From assembly GCA_030747035.1 (NCBI GenBank), contig JASLLM010000012.1, positions 1 to 38,122 on the forward strand: a DNA stretch of 38,122 nucleotides. Reading direction: 5' to 3'. Every line of letters begins with the position of its first letter. Position 1 is the first letter of the stretch. Positions 1-9,702 of this stretch are shown one piece after another. Made by a program: the position numbers and the translations under genes. The stretch comes from Alphaproteobacteria bacterium. Its GTDB lineage: Bacteria; Pseudomonadota; Alphaproteobacteria; GCA-2731375. The notes under the pieces were generated by a model. That model worked only from the letters and a program-made list of their open reading frames with translations, ran no database searches and had not been told where the DNA came from.

Positions 1-1101
1 ATCAATCCTTATGTGGATGAGTGGGAAAAAGCGGAAATCTATCCGGCCCACCAGGTGATGAAAATATTCGCCGAGGCCGGCCTGCTGGGGATCGGCAAAC
101 CGGCGGAATATGGCGGCCTGGATCTAGATTTCTCCTATGAAATGGTTTTCGCCGAGGCCTTGGGCAACATCCGCGCCAATGGTGTCTCCACCTCCATCGG
201 GGTGCAGACCACCATGTGCACCCCGGCCCTGGCGCAGCACGGCAGTGACGAGTTGAAACGGGAATACCTCGCCCCCACCATAGCCGGCGAGATGGTCGGC
301 TGCATTGGTGTTTCCGAGCTATCCGCCGGCTCCGACGTGGCACAGATCAAAACCACGGCGCGGCGGGACGGCGACGACTACGTCATCAATGGCTCGAAAA
401 TGTGGATCACCAACGGCGTGCAGGGCGATTGGATCTGCCTGCTGTGCAATACCTCCACCGAGGCCAAGCACCGCAACAAGTCCCTGATCATCGTACCCTT
501 GAAGGCCACGGGCGTCAGCGTCTCGCGCAAGCTGGACAAGCTGGGCCTGGTCTGTTCCGACACGGCGGAATTGTTCTTTGACGACGTCCGGGTCCCCGTG
601 GGCAACCGCATCGGCGAGGAAAACATGGGCTTCGTCTATCAGATGGAGCAGTTCCAGGAGGAACGCATGTTCGCCGTGGCCCGCGGCCTGCGCGTGCTGG
701 ACATGGTGATCGAGGACACCATCGAATACACCGGCCAGCGCGAGGTTTTCGATATGCCCGTACGCGACAACCAGGTGGTCTATCACAAGCTGGCGGAGCT
801 TCACACGGAGGTGGAGGCCTGCCGCGCCATACTGTATCAGGCGGCCGAGCGCTATTTGGCCGGCGAGGATGTGACCAAGCTCGCCTCCATGGGCAAGCTG
901 ATGATCGGCAAGCTGGCCCTGAAGGTGCCCACGGAATGCATGCAGTTCTGGGGCGGCCAGGGGGTGATGAACGAGAACTATGTCTCCCGCGCCTACCGCG
1001 ACATGCGGGTTACCGCCATCGGCGGCGGGGCCAGCGAAATCATGCTGGAAGTGATTGCCAAGTCCATGGGCATTCATCCCGGCAAGAGCACCAAGCGCTA
1101 G
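1..1101 (+). CDS. Acyl-CoA dehydrogenase, 5'-truncated by the window edge (citronellyl-CoA/isovaleryl-CoA dehydrogenase-like)
   Basis: Frame 1 is open from base 1 (INPYVDEWEKAE...). ACAD motifs: EYGGLDLDFSYEM, GSDVAQIKTTARRDGDDYVINGSKMWITNG, QFWGGQGVMNENYVSRAYRDMRVTAIGGGASEI. Confidence 0.93.
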   Translation: MNPYVDEWEKAEIYPAHQVMKIFAEAGLLGIGKPAEYGGLDLDFSYEMVFAEALGNIRANGVSTSIGVQTTMCTPALAQHGSDELKREYLAPTIAGEMVGCIGVSELSAGSDVAQIKTTARRDGDDYVINGSKMWITNGVQGDWICLLCNTSTEAKHRNKSLIIVPLKATGVSVSRKLDKLGLVCSDTAELFFDDVRVPVGNRIGEENMGFVYQMEQFQEERMFAVARGLRVLDMVIEDTIEYTGQREVFDMPVRDNQVVYHKLAELHTEVEACRAILYQAAERYLAGEDVTKLASMGKLMIGKLALKVPTECMQFWGGQGVMNENYVSRAYRDMRVTAIGGGASEIMLEVIAKSMGIHPGKSTKR

Positions 1102-1111
1102 GCGGCGGCCA

Positions 1112-2275
1112 ATGCAGCTAAGCCACGAACATCACGAAATGCGGCGCACCACGTTGCGGGTGATCGAGGATCATATTCACCCGGATCTGGATGAATGGGA
1201 GAAGGAGCAGATTTTCCCGGCCCATTACGTGATGAAGAAATTCGCCGAGGCCGGCCTGCTGGGCATTGGCAAACCGGAACAGTATGGCGGCCTGGATCTT
1301 GATTTCTCCTTCGAAATGGTCTTCGCCGAGAGCATGGGCAATGTCCGTTCCTCCGGCATTGGCAGTGCCGTTGGCGTGCAAACCACCATGTGCACCCCGG
1401 CCCTGGTGTCCCACGGCAGCGAAGCCTTGAAACAGGAGTTTCTGGTGCCCACCATAGCCGGCGATCTGGTTGGCTGCATCGGCATATCCGAGGCTCATGC
1501 CGGCTCCGATGTCTCCAAGATCAAGACCACCGCGCGCCGGGATGGTGATGACTATGTCATCAACGGTTCGAAGATGTGGATCACCAATGGGGTGCAGGGG
1601 GATTGGATCTGCCTGCTTTGCAATACCTCCCCCCAGGGCGGGCCGCACCGCAACAAGTCCCTGATTATAGTGCCACTGAAAAGCAAGGGCGTCAGCGTCT
1701 CGCGAAAACTGGACAAGCTGACACTACGCTGTTCCGATACCGCCGAGCTGTTCTTCGACGATGTCCGCGTGCCCGCCTCCAACCTGATCGGCGAGGAAGG
1801 CCAGGGCTTCATCTATCAGATGGAGCAATTCCAGGAAGAGCGCATGTTCGTCGTCGCCCGCGGCATGCGTGCCATGGAAATGGCCATCGAGGAAACCATT
1901 GCATATACCTCCCAGCGCCAGGTCTTTGGCCAATCGGTGTTGAGCAATCAATCGGTCTATCACAAACTGGCCGCCATGCAGACGGAGGTCGAGGCCGTGC
2001 GCTCGCTGCTCTATCGCGCCACCGATGCCTACATGGCGGGCGAGGACGTGACCAAGCTGGCCTCCATGGCGAAATACATGGTGGGTAGGATGTCCATGAG
2101 CATCCCCAGCGAATGCCTGCAATTCTGGGGCGGCCAGGGGGTGATGAACGAGAACTGGATTTCCCGCGCTTTCCGCGACATCCGCCAGACCGCCATCGGC
2201 GGCGGCGCCAACGAAATCATGCTGGAGGTGGTGGCCAAGTCCCTTGGCATCCACCCGGGCAGAAAAAACAGATAA
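1112..2275 (+). CDS. Acyl-CoA dehydrogenase, tandem paralog of the preceding gene
   Basis: ATG at 1112 (MQLSHEHHEMRRTTLRVIEDHIHPDLDEWEKE...), same frame as the 1055 ORF. Very similar to the upstream ACAD along its length; 10-nt gap after the upstream stop. Confidence 0.93.
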   Translation: MQLSHEHHEMRRTTLRVIEDHIHPDLDEWEKEQIFPAHYVMKKFAEAGLLGIGKPEQYGGLDLDFSFEMVFAESMGNVRSSGIGSAVGVQTTMCTPALVSHGSEALKQEFLVPTIAGDLVGCIGISEAHAGSDVSKIKTTARRDGDDYVINGSKMWITNGVQGDWICLLCNTSPQGGPHRNKSLIIVPLKSKGVSVSRKLDKLTLRCSDTAELFFDDVRVPASNLIGEEGQGFIYQMEQFQEERMFVVARGMRAMEMAIEETIAYTSQRQVFGQSVLSNQSVYHKLAAMQTEVEAVRSLLYRATDAYMAGEDVTKLASMAKYMVGRMSMSIPSECLQFWGGQGVMNENWISRAFRDIRQTAIGGGANEIMLEVVAKSLGIHPGRKNR

Positions 2276-2291
2276 TCGAGGAGGATAGGTT

Positions 2292-4079
2292 ATGAGTGAC
2301 AAAATTATCCGCATCGGCGGCGCTAGCGGCTATTGGGGCGACAGCGCCATGGCCACGCCGCAATTCCTGAAGGCCGGTGGACTGGACTACATCGTCTACG
2401 ACTACCTGGCCGAGATCACCATGTCGATCATGGCGCGGGCCCGGGCCAGGGATCCGAACGCCGGCTATGCCCGTGATTTCATCACCGCCATGCTGCACCA
2501 GAACCTGGTCGAGATCGCCGGCCAGGGTGTCAAGATCATCGCCAATGCCGGCGGCGTCAATCCCCGCGCCTGCGGCGAGGCGGCCCGCGCTCTAATCGCG
2601 GACCAGGGCCTGGACCTGAAGGTCGCGGTGGTTCTGGGCGATGATTTGATGGAGCAAAAAGACCGTCTGTCGCCGAAGGAAATGTTCTCGGGCGAAAGCT
2701 TCCCCGATCCGGAAAAACTGGCGTCCATCAACGCCTATCTGGGCGCCTTTCCCATCGCCAAGGCGCTGGACGAGGGCGCCGACATCGTCATCACCGGACG
2801 TTCGGTGGACAGCGCCGTGACCCTGGGCGCCTGCATCCATGAATTCGGCTGGGGCGCGGACGAATGGGACAAATTATCGGGCGGCACCCTGGCCGGCCAT
2901 TTGCTGGAATGCGGACCCCAGGCCACGGGCGGCAACTTCACCGACTGGCAATTGGTGGTCGATAGCATCGACAACATCGGTTATCCGATCGGCGAAGTCT
3001 CCGCCGACGGCAGTTTCGATGTGGTCAAGGCCGAGGGCACGGGCGGCATCGTCACCGTCGGCACCGTCTCGGAACAAATGCTTTACGAAATCGGCGATCC
3101 GCAAGCCTATATCGTGCCGGACGTGGTCTGCGATTTTTCCGATGTCAGGATCAGCCAGGTTTCCAAGGACCGGGTCAATGTTTCCGGCGCCCGCGGTTAT
3201 CCGGCCACGGACACCTACAAGGTCAGCGCCACCTATGGTGACGGCTGGCGCGCCGGCACCCTGATGTCGTTCTATGGCGTCGACGCGGACAAGAAGGCGG
3301 AGGGCTATGCCAACGGCACCTTCAAGCGGGCGCGGGCCGTATTGCGCGCCTCCAACCTTGGTGATTTCAGTGAAACCAGCGTCGAGGTGCTGGGCGCTGA
3401 AAGCCAGTTCGGCGAGGACCGGCAGATTGACGGCAGCCGCGAGGTGGTGCTGAAGATGGCCGCCAAGCATCCCGAACAGGCCGGTGTCGGCATCCTTTTG
3501 AAGGAGGCGACGGGCCTCGGGCTGGCGACGCCGCCGGGCCTGGCCACCTTCGTGGCGGGACGGCCCAAGCCGTCGCCGGTGGTGCGGCTGTTTTCCTTCC
3601 TGGTCCCGAAGGATGAATTGACCATCGAGATCGATTTCGGCGACCGGGAACTCACCTTCGAACGCCCCGTCACGGAGACCTTCGCAGACGGTATGATCGA
3701 ACGCCCGGGCCTGCCCGCCGCCCCCGCCAATGACGGCGAGATGGTGGAGGTGCCACTGATCGATCTGGCCTGGGGCCGCAGCGGCGACAAGGGCAACAAA
3801 GCCAATATAGGCATCATCGCCCGCGAGGCGGCTTATCTGCCCTATATCTGGGCCGGCTTGAGCGAGGATGTGGTCGCGAAGCGCTTTGCTCATTTCCTCG
3901 AGGGCGATACGCAACGCTTCCTGATGCCCGGTTCCAACGCCATCAACTTCCTGATGGACGAGGTGCTGGGCGGCGGCGGTGTCGCCTCGCTGCGCAACGA
4001 CGCCCAGGGCAAGGGCTATGCGCAAGTCTTGCTGGCCCAGCCGATTTCCATACCAAAGGACATGGCGGAGAAACTTTAG
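2292..4079 (+). CDS. atuA: AtuA-family (DUF1446) acyclic terpene utilisation protein
   Basis: 595 aa; N-terminus IRIGGASGYWGDSAMATPQFLKAGGLDYIVYDYLAEITMSIMARAR and IIANAGGVNPRACGEAAR are typical of the AtuA/DUF1446 family. RBS-like gaggagg upstream. Confidence 0.85.
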   Translation: MSDKIIRIGGASGYWGDSAMATPQFLKAGGLDYIVYDYLAEITMSIMARARARDPNAGYARDFITAMLHQNLVEIAGQGVKIIANAGGVNPRACGEAARALIADQGLDLKVAVVLGDDLMEQKDRLSPKEMFSGESFPDPEKLASINAYLGAFPIAKALDEGADIVITGRSVDSAVTLGACIHEFGWGADEWDKLSGGTLAGHLLECGPQATGGNFTDWQLVVDSIDNIGYPIGEVSADGSFDVVKAEGTGGIVTVGTVSEQMLYEIGDPQAYIVPDVVCDFSDVRISQVSKDRVNVSGARGYPATDTYKVSATYGDGWRAGTLMSFYGVDADKKAEGYANGTFKRARAVLRASNLGDFSETSVEVLGAESQFGEDRQIDGSREVVLKMAAKHPEQAGVGILLKEATGLGLATPPGLATFVAGRPKPSPVVRLFSFLVPKDELTIEIDFGDRELTFERPVTETFADGMIERPGLPAAPANDGEMVEVPLIDLAWGRSGDKGNKANIGIIAREAAYLPYIWAGLSEDVVAKRFAHFLEGDTQRFLMPGSNAINFLMDEVLGGGGVASLRNDAQGKGYAQVLLAQPISIPKDMAEKL

Positions 4080-5702
4080 ATGAGCGTTTTTGCTTCCAAA
4101 CTCAGCACCAACACGGAAACATTCGCGGCCAACCGCCAGGAAATGTTGTCCCTGATGGACGACTACCATGCGCTCAAGGAGCGGGCCCGGACATTATCGG
4201 AAAAACGTCGGGCCCGCTTCGAGGAACGGGGACAGTTGACACCAAGGGAGCGGCGCACCCGCCTGTTGGATCCGGGCATGCCGTTTCTGGAACTGTACAG
4301 CCTGGCCAATTATTGCGTGGATACCCCGGACCGGGAGAAATCGATACCGGGCGCCTCCTCCCTGGCCGGCATTGGTTTCATCTCCGGCGTGCGCTGTATG
4401 GTCTATGTGGATGACAGCGGCATCAATGCGGGTGCCTCGACCGCGAGATCCGGTGAGAAACTGCGCGCCTGCCTGGATGCGGCCCGGCGCCACAAGTTGC
4501 CGTTCGTGCACTTGGTGGAAAGTGCCGGTGCCAACCTGATGCAGTACCAGGTAGAATACTGGGCCCATGGCGGCGGTATCTTCTATCGCCGCGCCCTGTT
4601 GAGTGCCGCCGGTATTCCCACCATTACCGTATTGCATGGCCCGGCCACCGCCGGCGGTGCCTACATGCCGGGGATGAGCGACTATGTCATCTCCATCAAG
4701 GGACGCGGCCGGGCATCCCTGGGCGGGGCCGCCTTAACTCGGGCCGCCACCGGCGAGGTTTCAGATGAAGAGGAACTGGCCGGCACGGACATGCACGCGA
4801 CCATCTCGGGTCTGGTGGAATACACCGCCGAGGATGATGCCCATGGCTTGCTGATCGCCCGCAGTTTGGTCGCCAAGCTGGATTGGAACAAGGGCTGCCC
4901 GGCACCGAAGCCGAAATCGTTCACCGAACCGCTGTACAGCCCGGACGAGATCGCCGGTCTGGTGCCCCCCGACTACCGCAAGCCCTACGAAGTGCGGGAG
5001 CTGGCGGCGCGTTTTGTCGATGGTTCCGATTTCGAGGATTTCAAACCGCGCTATGGCGTCTCCACGGTCTGCCTGCAGGCCAGCATCTTTGGCAACGCCT
5101 GCGGCATCATCGGCAACAACGGCCCCATTGATCCCGCCGGTGCCACCAAAGGCGGGCAGTTCTTCCAGCTTTGCGATCAGGCCAATATTCCGATCATCTT
5201 CCTGAACAACACCACCGGCTACATGGTCGGCAAGGAGTACGAACAGGGCGGCATGGTCAAGCACGGCTCAAAAATGATCCAGGCTGTTTCCAACGTCCGC
5301 GTGCCGAAAATCACGCTCTACATCGGCGCCTCCTTCGGGGCCGGCAATTACGGCATGGGCGGTTTCGGTTACGAACCGGACTTCCTCTTTACCTGGCCCA
5401 ATGCCCTGACCGGCGTCATGGGCGGCGAACAGGCCGCCCTGACCATGGACCAGGTAGCCCGCGTCGCGGCCGAGCGGCGCGGCCAGGAGGTCGATGAGGC
5501 CGCCCTGCAGGCGCAGAAGGACAGCCTGATCGCCCATTTCGACAAACAATCCGACGCCTTCTACACCTCCGGCAGGTTGCTGGACCAAGGCATAATCGAT
5601 CCTCGCGACACCCGCCGGGTCCTGGGCTTTGCCCTGGAAACCGTCTGGGAAGCCCGTAACCGCCAGGTTCAGCCGAACTCGTTTGGTGTTGCCAGACTGT
5701 AA
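4080..5702 (+). CDS. Acyl-CoA carboxylase carboxyltransferase (beta) subunit; geranyl-CoA or methylcrotonyl-CoA carboxylase type
   Basis: 540 aa; LVESAGANLMQYQVEYWAHGGGIFYRRA, GPATAGGAYMPGMSDY, GASFGAGNYGMGGFGYEPDFLFTWPNALTGVMGGEQAA. ATG immediately follows the atuA TAG. Confidence 0.92.
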   Translation: MSVFASKLSTNTETFAANRQEMLSLMDDYHALKERARTLSEKRRARFEERGQLTPRERRTRLLDPGMPFLELYSLANYCVDTPDREKSIPGASSLAGIGFISGVRCMVYVDDSGINAGASTARSGEKLRACLDAARRHKLPFVHLVESAGANLMQYQVEYWAHGGGIFYRRALLSAAGIPTITVLHGPATAGGAYMPGMSDYVISIKGRGRASLGGAALTRAATGEVSDEEELAGTDMHATISGLVEYTAEDDAHGLLIARSLVAKLDWNKGCPAPKPKSFTEPLYSPDEIAGLVPPDYRKPYEVRELAARFVDGSDFEDFKPRYGVSTVCLQASIFGNACGIIGNNGPIDPAGATKGGQFFQLCDQANIPIIFLNNTTGYMVGKEYEQGGMVKHGSKMIQAVSNVRVPKITLYIGASFGAGNYGMGGFGYEPDFLFTWPNALTGVMGGEQAALTMDQVARVAAERRGQEVDEAALQAQKDSLIAHFDKQSDAFYTSGRLLDQGIIDPRDTRRVLGFALETVWEARNRQVQPNSFGVARL

Positions 5703-5717
5703 TTATTGGAGAGAGAG

Positions 5718-6527
5718 ATGACCACTTTACCCAAGACGGAAAATATTCTGCTGGAAGAAGACAATGGCTGGCTGACCATCTGGTTCAACCGCCCCGACAA
5801 CCGCAACGCCCTGTCCAAAGAGCTGACCACGGAGCTCAAGGCGGTGCTGAACGCGGTGCGCGACGACCGCGCGATCCGGGGCATCACCTTGCGCGGCAAG
5901 GGCGGCGTGTTCTGCGCCGGCGGCGATCTGAAGGGTTTCAAGAACAACTATCAGGGCGGCGGCCAGAGCGCCGAGGACATTGCCGCCTCGTCCCGCCAGG
6001 GCGGCGAGATGTTCGACCTGGTCAACGAGATGCCGCAAGTGGTGTTGATACTGGTGGAAGGCGCCGCCATGGCCGGCGGTCTGGGCATGGTCTGCACCGC
6101 CGACATCGTCGCCGTCACCAAGGACGCCAAGTTCGCCATGACGGAAACCGCCATCGGCCTGCCGCCGGCACAGATCGCGCCCTTTGTCGCACAACGTCTT
6201 GGCCTGCGCATAGCAAGGCGGCTGATGATCACGGCCTCGCGCTTCGATGGTGAGGAAGCCGGCCGTCTGGGTCTGGCCGACTATGTGGTCGATGATGCCG
6301 CCGGCCTGGATCAGATCCAGGCGGATGTGCAGAAATCGGTGATGCGTTGTGCGCCGAAGGCCAACGCCATCACCAAGGCAATCGTTCTGGCCACCCGCCA
6401 TCTGGACCGCGACGGCCAGCTTGATTTTGCCGCTCAGGGCTTCGCCGAATGCATGCTGAGTGACGAAGGCCGCGAGGGCGTTGCCTCGTTCATCGAGAAG
6501 CGCAAACCGATCTGGGCCGAGAAGTAG
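5718..6527 (+). CDS. Enoyl-CoA hydratase/isomerase family; AtuE-like (isohexenylglutaconyl-CoA hydratase)
   Basis: ATG at 5718 after gagagag. Crotonase motifs NRPDNRNAL, GVFCAGGDLKGF. PPAQIAPFVAQRLGLRIARRLMITASRFDGEEAGRLGLADYV and RCAPKANAITKAIVLA resemble AtuE as remembered. Confidence 0.85.
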   Translation: MTTLPKTENILLEEDNGWLTIWFNRPDNRNALSKELTTELKAVLNAVRDDRAIRGITLRGKGGVFCAGGDLKGFKNNYQGGGQSAEDIAASSRQGGEMFDLVNEMPQVVLILVEGAAMAGGLGMVCTADIVAVTKDAKFAMTETAIGLPPAQIAPFVAQRLGLRIARRLMITASRFDGEEAGRLGLADYVVDDAAGLDQIQADVQKSVMRCAPKANAITKAIVLATRHLDRDGQLDFAAQGFAECMLSDEGREGVASFIEKRKPIWAEK

Positions 6528-6531
6528 CAAT

Positions 6532-8529
6532 ATGAGAAAATTCGAGAGTATTCTGGTCGCCAACCGGGGCGAGATCGCGGTGCGGGTGATGCGTACCGCC
6601 CAGGCCCTGGGCTACCGGGCCATCGCGGTTTATTCCGAGGCCGACGCCCAGGCGCCGCATGTCAAGATGGCTGACGACGCCGTTTTGATCGGCCCGGCGC
6701 CGGTGGGTGAATCCTATCTGGACATGGACCGCATCCTCAAGGCCGTCAAAGAAACCGGCGCCCAGGCGGTGCATCCGGGCTATGGTTTCATGTCGGAAAA
6801 CGCCGCCTTCGCCGAGGCCTGCGACAAGGCGGGCCTGGTTTTCATCGGCCCGACCGCGGATGCCATCAACCTGATGGGCAACAAGGCCGAGGCCAAGCGC
6901 CGCATGATCGAGGCGGATGTCCCCTGCGTCCCCGGCTACGAGGGCGAGGATCAATCCGACGCGGCCATGTTGAAAGCCGCCGGCGGGATCGGCTTTCCCC
7001 TGATGGTCAAGGCCGCGGCGGGCGGCGGTGGGCGGGGCATGCGCCTAGTGGAGACGGCCGAGGATGTGGCCGATGCCTTGGCCGCGGCCCGCTCCGAGGC
7101 CTTGAATGCCTTTGGCTCCGACGAGTTGATCCTGGAAAAGGCCATCATCCAGCCGCGCCATGTGGAGGTGCAGGTTTTTGCCGACAGCCATGGCAACGTG
7201 ATCCATCTAGGCGAGCGGGACTGCTCGGTCCAGCGCCGCCATCAAAAGGTGGTGGAGGAAGCGCCCTGCCCCGTGATGACCGAAGAACTGCGGGCCCGCA
7301 TGGGCGCGGCGGCGGTGGAAGCCGCCCGCAGCATCGACTATCGCGGCGCCGGCACTGTCGAGTTCCTGCTTGATGGCGACGGCGAGTTTTATTTCCTGGA
7401 AATGAACACCCGCCTGCAGGTGGAACATCCGGTGACCGAAATGATCACCGGCCTGGATCTGGTCGCCCTGCAAATCCAGGTCGCCGAAGGCCGGCCCCTT
7501 GGCTTGAGCCAGGATGATATCACCCTGACCGGCCATGCCATCGAGGTGCGTCTGTATGCCGAGGATCCGGCCCAGGATTTCCTGCCCGTAACGGGCGGCA
7601 TCGATCTGTGGCAGCCGGCCACGGGGATGGGCGTGCGCATTGATGCCGGTATCGAGACGGGGTTGGAGATTTCACCCTTCTATGATCCCATGCTGGCCAA
7701 GGTCATCGCCTGGGGCGATACCCGGGAGATCGCCCGCCATCGGCTGATCACTGCCCTGAAGGACACGGCGCTGTTCGGCACCACCACCAACAGAAGCTTC
7801 CTGATCGATGTGCTGGGCCGGGAGGCCTTTGCCAAAGGTGAGGCCACCACGGCCTTCATCGCTGAGGAGTTCACCGACGCCGATCTGGCCGCCGCCGAGC
7901 CTACGTTCGCACAGGCAGCAATAGCGGCGGTGGTGCAGTTCACCAGCGAGCGGCGCCAGGCCTTCGCCAACAGCCTGAACGTCAGCCCGGCCTTGATGGA
8001 TTGGTCCAGCGGCGGTTCGCTGCTAACCCGCTACGTCTACACAGCGGGTGAGAACGAGATGGATCTGACGGTGGCGCCCGGCCATGACGGCATATATAGG
8101 GTGCGTCACGGTGACGATGAGATGCGGGTCGAAATGATCGAGTGTGGCGAGACCACGGCACGCCTGGCCGTCGATGGCCGGCGCCAGGAGGTGCTGTATT
8201 CGGCCCCCAGTCCCGGCGTGCTTGATCTGTCGGTGGATGGGCAGAGCCTGCACTTCCGCAACCGCATCGCCTTTGCCGCCGGCGCCGAAGAGGTTGTGGG
8301 CGGCGGCCATGTTGTCGCGCCGATGCACGGCAATCTGCTGGAGGTTCTCGTTTCACCGGGCGATGAGGTTACGATCGGCACCCGTCTGGCAGTGCTGGAA
8401 GCCATGAAAATGCAGCACGATATTCTGGCGGAAATCGACGGCACCGTAAGGGAGGTGGCCGCCGTCGCCGGCACCCAGGTCGCCGCCGACGATCTGCTTG
8501 TTGAAATCGAAGCGCCTGAAGGAGATTGA
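6532..8529 (+). CDS. Acyl-CoA carboxylase alpha subunit (biotin carboxylase + biotin carrier)
   Basis: ATG at 6532: MRKFESILVANRGEIAVRVMRTAQALGYRAIAVYSEADA. Also HPGYGFMSENAAFAEAC, EMNTRLQVEHPVTEMITGLDLV, and biotinylation motif VLEAMKMQHDI near the C-terminus. Confidence 0.95.
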   Translation: MRKFESILVANRGEIAVRVMRTAQALGYRAIAVYSEADAQAPHVKMADDAVLIGPAPVGESYLDMDRILKAVKETGAQAVHPGYGFMSENAAFAEACDKAGLVFIGPTADAINLMGNKAEAKRRMIEADVPCVPGYEGEDQSDAAMLKAAGGIGFPLMVKAAAGGGGRGMRLVETAEDVADALAAARSEALNAFGSDELILEKAIIQPRHVEVQVFADSHGNVIHLGERDCSVQRRHQKVVEEAPCPVMTEELRARMGAAAVEAARSIDYRGAGTVEFLLDGDGEFYFLEMNTRLQVEHPVTEMITGLDLVALQIQVAEGRPLGLSQDDITLTGHAIEVRLYAEDPAQDFLPVTGGIDLWQPATGMGVRIDAGIETGLEISPFYDPMLAKVIAWGDTREIARHRLITALKDTALFGTTTNRSFLIDVLGREAFAKGEATTAFIAEEFTDADLAAAEPTFAQAAIAAVVQFTSERRQAFANSLNVSPALMDWSSGGSLLTRYVYTAGENEMDLTVAPGHDGIYRVRHGDDEMRVEMIECGETTARLAVDGRRQEVLYSAPSPGVLDLSVDGQSLHFRNRIAFAAGAEEVVGGGHVVAPMHGNLLEVLVSPGDEVTIGTRLAVLEAMKMQHDILAEIDGTVREVAAVAGTQVAADDLLVEIEAPEGD

Positions 8530-8532
8530 ATC

Positions 8533-9675
8533 ATGGACAGCCGTATTTGCGATATGTTGGACATCGAGTTCCCCTTGTTTGCCTTTACCCATTGCCGCGA
8601 CGTGGTGGTGGAAGTCGGCAAAGCCGGTGGTTTTGGCGTACTGGGCGCCTCGACCATGACCCCGGAGCAGTTGGAGGTGGAGCTGTGCTGGATCGATGAG
8701 CATATCGATGGCAAACCCTATGGCGTCGACCTGCTGATACCGAACAAGTTCATTGGCAAGGACAAACGGCCGTCGGCGGACGAATATCTCGCCATGGTGC
8801 CAGAGGCGCACAAGAAATTCGCCGACGACGTTCTGGCTGCCCACGGTGTCGAGACCGGGGAAGCCGATGAGGCGATGCGGCTCGACGGCCTTGGCTTTGC
8901 CGACAACTTGTCCATGGAAGGCGCCATGGCGCATATGGATGTGGCCTTCAGCCATCCGATCAAACTGATCGCCAACGCCCTGGGCGTGCCGCCCAAGGAG
9001 ATGCTGGATAGGGGGCGCCAGCACGGTGCCGCCGTCGCCGCTTTGGTCGGTACGAAAGCTCACGCCATCGCCCAGGTGCAGGCCGGCGTCGATATCCTTG
9101 TGGTGGCGGGTGGTGAAGCCGGCGGCCATTGCGGTGCCGTATCCACCATGGTGCTGGTGCCCGAGGTCTATGAAGCCGTCCAGGAACACGGCGACACGCC
9201 GATCCTGGCGGCAGGGGGCATCGTCACGGGGCGGCAGATGGCCGCGTGCATGGCCATGGGCGCCGACGGCGCCTGGACCGGCTCGGTCTGGCTGACCACC
9301 GCGGAAGCGGAAACCGCGCCGGTGGTGAAGGAGAAGATGCTGGCGGCCAGTTCGTCCGATACCGTGCGTTCGCGCAGCCGCACGGGCAAACATTCGCGGC
9401 AATTGCGCTCAACCTGGACGGATGCCTGGGAGCAACCCGATGCACCGGAACCCTTGGCGATGCCACTGCAATCCATGGTCTCGGAACCGGCCTTGGCCAA
9501 GGTCGAGAAGCTGTCGGAAGGTGGCCATGCCGGCGCCCGCGACCTGGCCACCTATTGGGTCGGCCAAGGCGTGGGCTTGATGAATGCCAGCCAATCGGTG
9601 CGTAATGTGGTCTATGATTTCAAGGAGGATTTCCTCAACGCCCATGAGCGGCTGACAAAAGCCGTCGGTGGCTAA
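8533..9675 (+). CDS. Nitronate monooxygenase/2-nitropropane dioxygenase-like flavoprotein, copy 1
   Basis: 380 aa; VVEVGKAGGFGVLGAS, ILVVAGGEAGGHCGAVSTMVLVPEV, PILAAGGIVTGRQMAACMAMGADGAWTGSVWLTT. Starts 3 nt after the carboxylase stop. Confidence 0.88.
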   Translation: MDSRICDMLDIEFPLFAFTHCRDVVVEVGKAGGFGVLGASTMTPEQLEVELCWIDEHIDGKPYGVDLLIPNKFIGKDKRPSADEYLAMVPEAHKKFADDVLAAHGVETGEADEAMRLDGLGFADNLSMEGAMAHMDVAFSHPIKLIANALGVPPKEMLDRGRQHGAAVAALVGTKAHAIAQVQAGVDILVVAGGEAGGHCGAVSTMVLVPEVYEAVQEHGDTPILAAGGIVTGRQMAACMAMGADGAWTGSVWLTTAEAETAPVVKEKMLAASSSDTVRSRSRTGKHSRQLRSTWTDAWEQPDAPEPLAMPLQSMVSEPALAKVEKLSEGGHAGARDLATYWVGQGVGLMNASQSVRNVVYDFKEDFLNAHERLTKAVGG

Positions 9676-9702
9676 GAAGGGATAGACCTGGAGGACGGAA
9701 CC

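Noticed and set aside
2874-4169. 431-aa minus-strand ORF
   Set aside because: Antisense to atuA; His/Gln/Gly-rich shadow translation with no domain.
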